The position numbers and the translations under genes were made by a program. This document shows positions 1 to 4,838 of a stretch of 5,892 bases of DNA, piece after piece. This DNA is from Acetobacteraceae bacterium (GTDB lineage: Bacteria > Pseudomonadota > Alphaproteobacteria > Acetobacterales > Acetobacteraceae). The stretch lies in NCBI GenBank assembly GCA_027323595.1, contig DAHWBL010000459.1:1-5892 (forward strand), read 5' to 3'. How positions within the stretch are numbered: position 1 is the stretch's first letter; every line of letters begins with the position of its first letter. The notes under the pieces were generated by a model. The model had not been told where the DNA came from. It made no database searches and saw nothing but the letters and a program-made list of their open reading frames with translations.

Positions 1-57
1 TCGGCGCATCTGGTTGCCTGCCATCTGGTGGCGCCGGGCGATGGCGTGGTGTCGTGA
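1..57 (+). CDS. C-terminal end of an OppF/DppF-like ABC transporter ATP-binding protein (5' partial)
   Basis: Reading in frame from base 1 gives 18 residues, SAHLVACHLVAPGDGVVS, and then a TGA stop at 55-57. The HLVACHL motif resembles the extreme C-terminus of oligopeptide/dipeptide importer ATPases, where a final Cys closes the conserved cysteine-rich tail after the nucleotide-binding domain. The TGA overlaps the GTG start of the next gene (GTGA, 54-57), which suggests translational coupling. Since the downstream gene looks DppD-like, this one is probably the partner DppF/OppF-type subunit of the same heterodimeric cytoplasmic motor. That is inference: no Walker or signature motif lies inside the window, and the identification rests on a short tail plus context. 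Confidence 0.55.
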   Translation, partial: SAHLVACHLVAPGDGVVS

Positions 58-1019
58 AGGATCCTGTGCTCAGCATTGAAAGTCTCGATGTGACCTTCAC
101 AGGCGAGCGATTTGTGCCGGCGGTGCGCGCGGTGAGCCTTACGCTCGCGCCAGGGCGTGTGCTGTGCATCATCGGCGAATCGGGTTCGGGAAAATCGGTG
201 ACGTTGCAGGCGGTGATGCGGCTGTTGCCGCCGGGCGGCACGCGCTATGGCGGGCGCATCATGGCGTGCGGGCAGGACGTGCTGGCGCTGCGGCCGGCGG
301 CGCTGCGGGCGCTGCGCGGACAGAAAGTTTCCATGATTTTCCAGGAACCGATGTCCGCGCTCGATCCGGTCTACAGCATCGGGGAGATGATCGGCGAGGT
401 GGTGCGGATGCGGCAGGGCATCGGTCGGGCGGCGGCGCGGGCGCGTGCGATCGAGGCGCTGGAGCTGGTGCAGGTGCCCGATGCCGCGCGGCGGGTGGAT
501 GCCTACCCGCATGAGCTGTCCGGCGGGTTGCGCCAGCGCGCGATGATCGCGCTTGCCATCGCGAGCCGCCCGGAGCTTCTGCTGGCCGATGAGCCGACCA
601 CGGCACTTGATGCCACCGTGCAGATTCAGGTTTTGCTGCTGTTGCGCCGGCTGCGCGCGGAGCTGGGCATGGCGATGGTGTTCGTGACGCATGATCTTGG
701 CGTGGCCGCCGAAATCGCTGATGAGGTCGCGGTGATGTATGCCGGACAGGTGGTGGAAAGCGGCAGCGTGGGTGACATTCTGCGCGCGCCGTTGCATCCC
801 TATACCCGCGCGCTGATCAGCAGTTCGGTGCAGGGCGCGGCGGCCGGCGCGCGGCTTGCGACGATAAGCGGCGCGCCACCCGATCCGGCACGGTTGCCGC
901 CGGGCTGTGCCTTCGCGCCGCGCTGTGTGGCGGCGGTTGCGGCCTGTGCGGTGAAGGCCCCTTCCGAGCGGGGTGGCAATGGGCGCATGATCCGTTGCGA
1001 CCAGGTCGAATTGAATTAG
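54..1019 (+). CDS. Peptide/nickel-type ABC transporter ATP-binding protein, DppD/OppD family
   Basis: This is a cytoplasmic ATPase that powers import through an inner-membrane permease pair fed by a periplasmic binding protein. All core motifs are present: Walker A GESGSGKS (41-48), Q-loop Gln97 in MIFQEP, signature LSGGLRQR (155-162), Walker B LLLADE (175-180), D-loop ALDA (184-187) and switch His213 in VTHD. The C-terminal oligopeptide-transporter extension follows, with HPYTRAL near 248-254 and cysteines 285, 291, 298 and 315 (CxFxPRC pattern). Cysteines of this tail have been reported to hold an iron-sulfur cluster in some DppD proteins. At 321 residues the length is normal for the family. 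The GTG start at 54 overlaps the upstream stop. A second GTG at 66 has an AAGGA Shine-Dalgarno-like sequence (57-61) ahead of it and would remove only four residues. Substrates in this family include di/oligopeptides, opines, nickel and sugars, so the cargo is open. Confidence 0.93.
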   Translation: MKDPVLSIESLDVTFTGERFVPAVRAVSLTLAPGRVLCIIGESGSGKSVTLQAVMRLLPPGGTRYGGRIMACGQDVLALRPAALRALRGQKVSMIFQEPMSALDPVYSIGEMIGEVVRMRQGIGRAAARARAIEALELVQVPDAARRVDAYPHELSGGLRQRAMIALAIASRPELLLADEPTTALDATVQIQVLLLLRRLRAELGMAMVFVTHDLGVAAEIADEVAVMYAGQVVESGSVGDILRAPLHPYTRALISSSVQGAAAGARLATISGAPPDPARLPPGCAFAPRCVAAVAACAVKAPSERGGNGRMIRCDQVELN

Positions 1020-1035
1020 CGAGGGGGGAGCGAGC

Positions 1036-1737
1036 ATGCACGAGACAGGAATTTCGCAATCGGTGATCGATCGGGTGATCGCCCGGCGTGGGCGAGCGCA
1101 TGTGTGGGACGATCTTGATCCGGCGCGCAGCGCGCTGGTGGTGATCGACATGCAGAACGGTTTCATGATGCCAGGTGTCGCGCATTCGCTGTGCGAGACC
1201 GCCGCGGCGACGGTGCCCAACATCAACGCGATCGCGGCCGCCCTGCGTGTGGCCGGCGGCAGTGTGGTGTGGGTGCAGAACCGCTTCACCGAGGAAAGCC
1301 GGCAGAGCTGGTCGAACGCGCATCTGATGGTTGGTCCCGAGCGCACCGAGCGCCGCGTGGAGGCGATGCGTGAGGGCAGCAAGGGGCACGAATTATGGGC
1401 CGATCTGGATGTGCGGGCCGAGGACATGATCGTGCAGAAGGAGCGTTTCTCGGCGTTCATCGAGGGTTCGTCGAATCTGGAATCGCTGCTGCGCGCGCGC
1501 GACATCGACACCGTGATCATCTGCGGCACGGTGACGAACGTGTGCTGCGAGAGCAGCGCGCGCGATGCGATGATGCGCAACTTCAAGGTGATCTTCGTCA
1601 GCGATGGCAATTCGGCGCAGACCGAGGAGGAGCATAACGCGACGCTCGTGGCGCTGTACCTCACCTTCGCCGATGTGATGAGCAGCGAGTATCTGATCGG
1701 GCGGATCAGCCGGGCCGGGCTGCTCGCCGCGCAATGA
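1036..1737 (+). CDS. Cysteine hydrolase, isochorismatase superfamily
   Basis: This is a predicted cytosolic hydrolase of 233 residues with the alpha/beta isochorismatase-like fold. Relatives cleave C-N bonds (ureidoacrylate, N-carbamoylsarcosine, nicotinamide, biuret) or, in true isochorismatases, a vinyl ether. The cysteine-hydrolase triad is visible: Asp38 in VVIDMQNGF, Lys135 in VQKERFSAF and nucleophile Cys170 in GTVTNVCCESSARDA. The cis-peptide before the Cys-bearing helix corresponds to Val166-Thr167. The nucleophilic Cys argues for an amidase and against isochorismatase proper, which lacks it. About 30 residues precede the first strand, as in RutB-like members. A strong Shine-Dalgarno sequence (AGGGGGGAG, 1022-1030) sits 5 bases before the ATG. 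The gene starts 16 bases after the ABC ATPase and is probably co-transcribed, so its substrate may be the imported solute. Its exact reaction cannot be assigned; N-carbamoyl or other amide hydrolysis is the best guess. Confidence 0.9.
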   Translation: MHETGISQSVIDRVIARRGRAHVWDDLDPARSALVVIDMQNGFMMPGVAHSLCETAAATVPNINAIAAALRVAGGSVVWVQNRFTEESRQSWSNAHLMVGPERTERRVEAMREGSKGHELWADLDVRAEDMIVQKERFSAFIEGSSNLESLLRARDIDTVIICGTVTNVCCESSARDAMMRNFKVIFVSDGNSAQTEEEHNATLVALYLTFADVMSSEYLIGRISRAGLLAAQ

Positions 1738-1771
1738 GGCCGGATTGCCAGCCGCGCCGGTTGGGGTGAAA

Positions 1772-1787
1772 CTGCGCGCGGGCGCAG
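1772..1787 (+). promoter_or_regulatory. Small hairpin touching the Shine-Dalgarno of the GMC oxidoreductase gene
   Basis: CTGCGC (1772-1777) and GCGCAG (1782-1787) form a perfect 6-bp inverted repeat around the loop GCGG. The right arm overlaps the first two bases of the likely Shine-Dalgarno AGGGGG (1786-1791), which lies 5 bases before the ATG at 1797. In mRNA this could modestly affect ribosome access. No T-tract follows, so a rho-independent terminator is unlikely. Short GC-rich repeats are frequent by chance at this base composition. The rest of the 59-base gap (1738-1796) shows no clear promoter. Confidence 0.25.
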
Positions 1788-1796
1788 GGGGCAAGG

Positions 1797-3401
1797 ATGG
1801 CGGGCGAAACATTTGACTATGTCATCGTGGGTGCGGGCTCTGCGGGCTGCGTGCTGGCGGCGCGGCTTTCCGAGGACCCGGCGGTGCGGGTGCTGCTGCT
1901 GGAGGCCGGGCCGCGCGACATCGATCCGCTGATTTCGATTCCGCTCGGCATGGGCAAGATGCACGAGTGGCACCTGCATGATTGGGGCTATCACACCGAG
2001 CCTGAGCCGCGGCTGGATGATCGCGAGATCGAGGCGACGCGCGGCAAGGTGCTGGGGGGGTCGTCGTCGGTCAATGTGATGGCCTACACGCGCGGCCATC
2101 CGGGTGATTATGACCGCTGGGCGGCCAATGGCGCGACCGGATGGGGCTATCGCGACGTGCTGCCGTATTTTCGAAAAACCGAGCGCTGGGAAGGCGGGGC
2201 CAGCGCGTTTCGCGGCGGCGACGGGCCGGTGGGCACCGAATATGCGCGCACGCCGGACCCGATTTTTCCAGCCTGGATCGAGGCCGGACGGCAGGCGGGC
2301 TATCCGGTCAGCGCCGACTACAACACCGACCAGGCGGAAGGATTCGGGCGCGGCCAGTTCACCATTCGCGATGGGCGACGGTCATCGGCGGCGCGTGCCT
2401 ATCTGCGGCCGGCGCGCGGGCGCAAGAACCTGGTGGTGCGCACCGGTGCGCTCGCGCAACGTGTGGTCATGCGCGGCACCCGTGCGGTGGGGGTGGAGTA
2501 TCGCCGCGCCGGCGGGCTGCATCTGGCCGGGGCGGACAGCGAGGTGATTCTGTGCGGCGGCGCGTTCAACTCGCCGCAATTGCTGATGCTGTCAGGCATC
2601 GGGCCGGCGGGGCATCTGCGCCAGATCGGCATCGAGCCGTTGATCGATCTGCCGGTGGGCGAATGTTTGCAGGATCATCTGGGGATGTGGCTGAGCTGGC
2701 ACCGCACCAGCCCGGGTGCGTTTCATGCGAAGATGCGGGCCGACCGCATGAGCCTGGCGATGGTGCAGGCCTATCTGTTCGGCACTGGCCCGGCGACGGT
2801 GGTGCCGGGCGGGCTGCATGCGTTCATCCGCACGTCCGACGCCGAGCCGGTGCCCGACATCGAGTTCATGTTCCACACGCTGCCGCCGACGACGCGGCTG
2901 TGGCTGCCGCTGGTGCGTCCGGCCTATGCGGATGGCTACGCCATTCGCCCCACCTTGCTGCACCCCAAAAGCCAGGGGCGGGTGCTGCTGCGCAGTGCCG
3001 ACCCGGCCGCGCCGGTGCGCATCATCTATGATTTCTTCTCGCATCCCGACGATCTGCCGAAATTGCGTGAAGGCTTCAAGCGGGGCCGCGAGGTTGGTGA
3101 ACAGGCGGCGATGGCGCCGTTTCGCGGCGCCGAATGGGCGCCGGGCGCGCAGGTGCGCACCGACGCCGAGATCGACGCCTATATCCGTCGCGTGTCCTTC
3201 ACCGCGCATCACCCGTGCAGCACCTGCCGCATGGGCAGCGACGAGGCGGCGGTGGTGGACAGCGCGCTGCGGGTGCGCGGCGCGCAGGCGCTGCGGGTGG
3301 TGGATGCGGCGGCGATGCCCGATCTGGTCGGCGCGCACATCAATGCCTGCGTGCTGATGATGGCGGAGAAGGCCGCCGATCTGATTCGCGGAAACCGCTG
3401 A
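1797..3401 (+). CDS. GMC family FAD-dependent oxidoreductase (choline/alcohol dehydrogenase-like)
   Basis: This flavoprotein of the glucose-methanol-choline family oxidises an alcohol or polyol group, passing electrons to a quinone or other acceptor (or O2 in oxidases). The N-terminus has the ADP-binding motif GAGSAG (12-17) followed by Glu36 (LLLEAG), which binds the FAD ribose. GMC signature 1 begins at Arg82 (RGKVLGGSSSVN) and signature 2 is GGAFNSPQLLMLSGI (254-268). The C-terminal active site shows HPCSTCRMG with likely catalytic His472, and GAHINA with Asn516 in the second catalytic position, the His/Asn pairing seen in choline dehydrogenase/oxidase types. At 534 residues it is slightly shorter than E. 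coli BetA (about 556). No signal peptide or membrane segment is evident, so it is probably cytosolic or peripherally membrane-associated. It lies 59 bases after the hydrolase on the same strand, consistent with a shared pathway. Neighbouring genes give no sign of betaine synthesis (no aldehyde dehydrogenase in view), so betA is not assigned. Confidence 0.93.
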   Translation: MAGETFDYVIVGAGSAGCVLAARLSEDPAVRVLLLEAGPRDIDPLISIPLGMGKMHEWHLHDWGYHTEPEPRLDDREIEATRGKVLGGSSSVNVMAYTRGHPGDYDRWAANGATGWGYRDVLPYFRKTERWEGGASAFRGGDGPVGTEYARTPDPIFPAWIEAGRQAGYPVSADYNTDQAEGFGRGQFTIRDGRRSSAARAYLRPARGRKNLVVRTGALAQRVVMRGTRAVGVEYRRAGGLHLAGADSEVILCGGAFNSPQLLMLSGIGPAGHLRQIGIEPLIDLPVGECLQDHLGMWLSWHRTSPGAFHAKMRADRMSLAMVQAYLFGTGPATVVPGGLHAFIRTSDAEPVPDIEFMFHTLPPTTRLWLPLVRPAYADGYAIRPTLLHPKSQGRVLLRSADPAAPVRIIYDFFSHPDDLPKLREGFKRGREVGEQAAMAPFRGAEWAPGAQVRTDAEIDAYIRRVSFTAHHPCSTCRMGSDEAAVVDSALRVRGAQALRVVDAAAMPDLVGAHINACVLMMAEKAADLIRGNR

Positions 3402-3412
3402 TCGCGGATCAG
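3398..3412. terminator. Inverted repeat spanning the convergent gene junction, possible bidirectional terminator
   Basis: CTGATC (3398-3403), loop GCG, GATCAG (3407-3412) is a perfect 6-bp stem. It contains the stop codon of the GMC gene (3399-3401) in one arm and that of the porin gene (3409-3411, minus strand) in the other. Because it is self-complementary, both converging transcripts could form it. There is no T-run on either side, and the stem is short with only moderate GC, so intrinsic termination would be weak. It may also be a by-product of two TGA stops facing each other. Confidence 0.3.
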
Positions 3413-4776
3413 AACTGTGCGTGCAGCCTGAGCCCGAACACCGAGACCGGGCCGCGGCCGATGGCGTAGGCCGGGTGGTTGATGAACTGGTAGTCCGGGC
3501 TTGCGACGATGCCTTCGGCGATGGTGTAGTTGTAATAGGATTCCATAATCTGCTCGGTGCCGGCGCGGGGCAGAGCGCCGTCGCCGACCAGCACGCCGAC
3601 GCCGCCGGCGTTGAAATATTGCCTTGCCTGGCGCGAGGTTCCGTTCACCGCGAAGGCCAGCCCGATCTCGTCGGCGGTCCGCCCCCAGGCCGCGCCATCG
3701 ATGCGCGCGCCGCCGGAGAGGGTGTTGACGATGTCGGTGAAATCATACGCCTGCACGGAACCCTGCGACATGCCGGCGCGGGCAAAGACGCCGACGACAT
3801 CGTTGATCTTTTGTTCGAGGTTCAGCGACAGGCCGGTCTTGCTGCGGTAGCTGGCGACGGCGTTGACATTGGGAATGCCGCCATGCGCCTGCGCCAGCGC
3901 GTCCATATAGGTGCCGAGCTCTCCGCGGGACAGAAAGAACAGCAGCTTGAGTTTGCCGGGCGCGCCGAAAATTGTATGGCGCTCCTCCAGCTCGATGTTG
4001 GCCTGGCTTTGGTGGATGAACACCGGGTCGAGATTTTGGCTGTTGGAGACAGTGGAAAGATCAAACAGCCCGGCCCGGATGGTCCACCAGTCCTGATACC
4101 ATTCCACCGCCGCGCCGTAGGTGTAGCCCCAGGCGTCGGCCGCATAGTCCCATGAGCCGGCGTCGATCACCGACCAGTTCAGAAAATCGCTGCGTGGATC
4201 ATGCGCATATTGATTGGTGTCGAAGATGTCGGCGACGGAGAATTTTCCGACCGTGATGACGATCCGGTTGGCCGACGTGCTGCCGCCAAGGACATTCTGA
4301 TCGGGGTCCACCGCGAGACGCTCACCGCCGAGTTCGACGGTCTGGCGGACGAACAGGCGCTGCATGCGAAAATACGGGTCGCGCGCGCCGGTCTTGTAGG
4401 CCTCGCCGCTGGGAAAGCCGGCGACGCCGACGGTGTCGGCCAGGCCAAATCCCTGGTCCAGTTCCGGGTTCGCCCAGATTTCCGCGCCTTGCCAAAGACG
4501 CAGGCCCAGAAACAAGGTTGCGTCGGTGGTCTCGCGCGCGTTGGGGTGCGAGGACAGGCTGTTGGGGCCGCTGTAGGCGGCCGGAAAGCCCGGTGTGCCC
4601 TGCCAGGTGAAGGTGGATTGGCCGTGCACCGCCCAGTCCTGGGCAGGTGCGGCGTTGTCGCCGAGCGGTGCGAGCGGGGCGGCGTTGCCCGGGCCGGGTG
4701 TGGGGCCGGCCTGCTGGGCGTGGGCGATGGGCCCGGCCAGAAGTGCGGCGAGGCTGGCCCAGATCAGCGCGCGCAT
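3409..4776 (-). CDS. Carbohydrate-selective porin, OprB family
   Basis: This is an outer-membrane beta-barrel for passive uptake of sugars and similar small solutes. Starting at the ATG at 4776 (455 residues), the protein begins with a clear signal peptide: Arg2, a hydrophobic core (residues 4-18) and an AHA|QQ cleavage site after residue 20. A Pro/Ala/Gly-rich linker follows (about 21-46). The OprB-like barrel then begins near WAVHGQSTFTWQG (48-60), rich in aromatic and alternating residues, and ends in GLRLHAQF with the C-terminal Phe typical of barrel insertion by the Bam machinery. A longer form from GTG at 4788 adds MESH, but that GTG overlaps the Shine-Dalgarno GGAGAG (4786-4781), which sits 4 bases before the ATG. 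The gene follows the efflux-channel gene by 36 bases on the same strand and converges with the GMC gene at a 7-base gap. Sugar specificity cannot be inferred. Confidence 0.9.
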   Translation of the reverse strand: MRALIWASLAALLAGPIAHAQQAGPTPGPGNAAPLAPLGDNAAPAQDWAVHGQSTFTWQGTPGFPAAYSGPNSLSSHPNARETTDATLFLGLRLWQGAEIWANPELDQGFGLADTVGVAGFPSGEAYKTGARDPYFRMQRLFVRQTVELGGERLAVDPDQNVLGGSTSANRIVITVGKFSVADIFDTNQYAHDPRSDFLNWSVIDAGSWDYAADAWGYTYGAAVEWYQDWWTIRAGLFDLSTVSNSQNLDPVFIHQSQANIELEERHTIFGAPGKLKLLFFLSRGELGTYMDALAQAHGGIPNVNAVASYRSKTGLSLNLEQKINDVVGVFARAGMSQGSVQAYDFTDIVNTLSGGARIDGAAWGRTADEIGLAFAVNGTSRQARQYFNAGGVGVLVGDGALPRAGTEQIMESYYNYTIAEGIVASPDYQFINHPAYAIGRGPVSVFGLRLHAQF

Positions 4777-4780
4777 GTGA

Positions 4781-4786
4781 CTCTCC
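4781..4786 (-). promoter_or_regulatory. Shine-Dalgarno that fixes the porin start
   Basis: On the minus strand GGAGAG lies 4 bases before the ATG at 4776-4774. It overlaps the alternative GTG codon at 4788-4786, which itself has no good ribosome-binding sequence at the right distance. This supports the shorter porin with the signal peptide at its very N-terminus. Confidence 0.7.
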
Positions 4787-4811
4787 ACGTCAAATTCCGT
4801 CTGGATGTAAT

Positions 4812-4838
4812 GTTATAACGTAGCGCCCTGGCTGTCGA
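4812..4838 (-). promoter_or_regulatory. Candidate sigma-70-like promoter for the porin gene
   Basis: On the minus strand TCGACA (4838-4833) and TATAAC (4817-4812) are each one mismatch from the -35 and -10 consensus. Their 15-base spacing is shorter than ideal. The -10 lies in an AT-rich patch that is unusual for this window and includes the perfect 8-bp palindrome GTTATAAC (4819-4812). The site spans the last codons and the stop of the efflux-channel gene. Transcription from it would give a 5' leader of about 30 bases before the porin ATG. It could supplement or replace read-through. The call rests on pattern matching only. Confidence 0.25.

Noticed and set aside
817..1389. Minus-strand open frame (190 codons) crossing the ATPase/hydrolase junction
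   Set aside because: It spans two well-supported plus-strand genes and its translation shows no family features.
2592..3338. Minus-strand open frame (248 codons) antisense to the GMC gene
   Set aside because: The His/Arg/Ala-rich composition is typical of the antisense of GC-rich coding DNA, and the GMC motifs on the plus strand are unambiguous.
1797..3401. Naming the GMC gene betA (choline dehydrogenase)
   Set aside because: The active-site pattern fits, but the family covers many alcohol substrates. No betaine aldehyde dehydrogenase, betI or choline transporter is in view, and the context is a peptide-type importer and amidase.
3421..4155. Long plus-strand open frame (244 codons) antisense to the porin gene
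   Set aside because: It is a by-product of high-GC codon bias. The translation shows no domain, and the opposite strand has a clear signal peptide, OprB motifs and terminal Phe.
4777..4788. Porin start at the GTG at 4788
   Set aside because: It overlaps the Shine-Dalgarno used by the ATG at 4776 and puts MESH ahead of an otherwise normal signal peptide.
4788..4793. TTGACG on the minus strand as a -35 box
   Set aside because: It abuts the porin Shine-Dalgarno, and any -10 at proper spacing would fall inside the signal-peptide codons.
4201..4818. Plus-strand open frame (205 codons) antisense to the porin 5' region
   Set aside because: It has no recognisable motif, lies opposite a well-supported gene and is Gly/Ala/Arg-rich as expected for a shadow frame.
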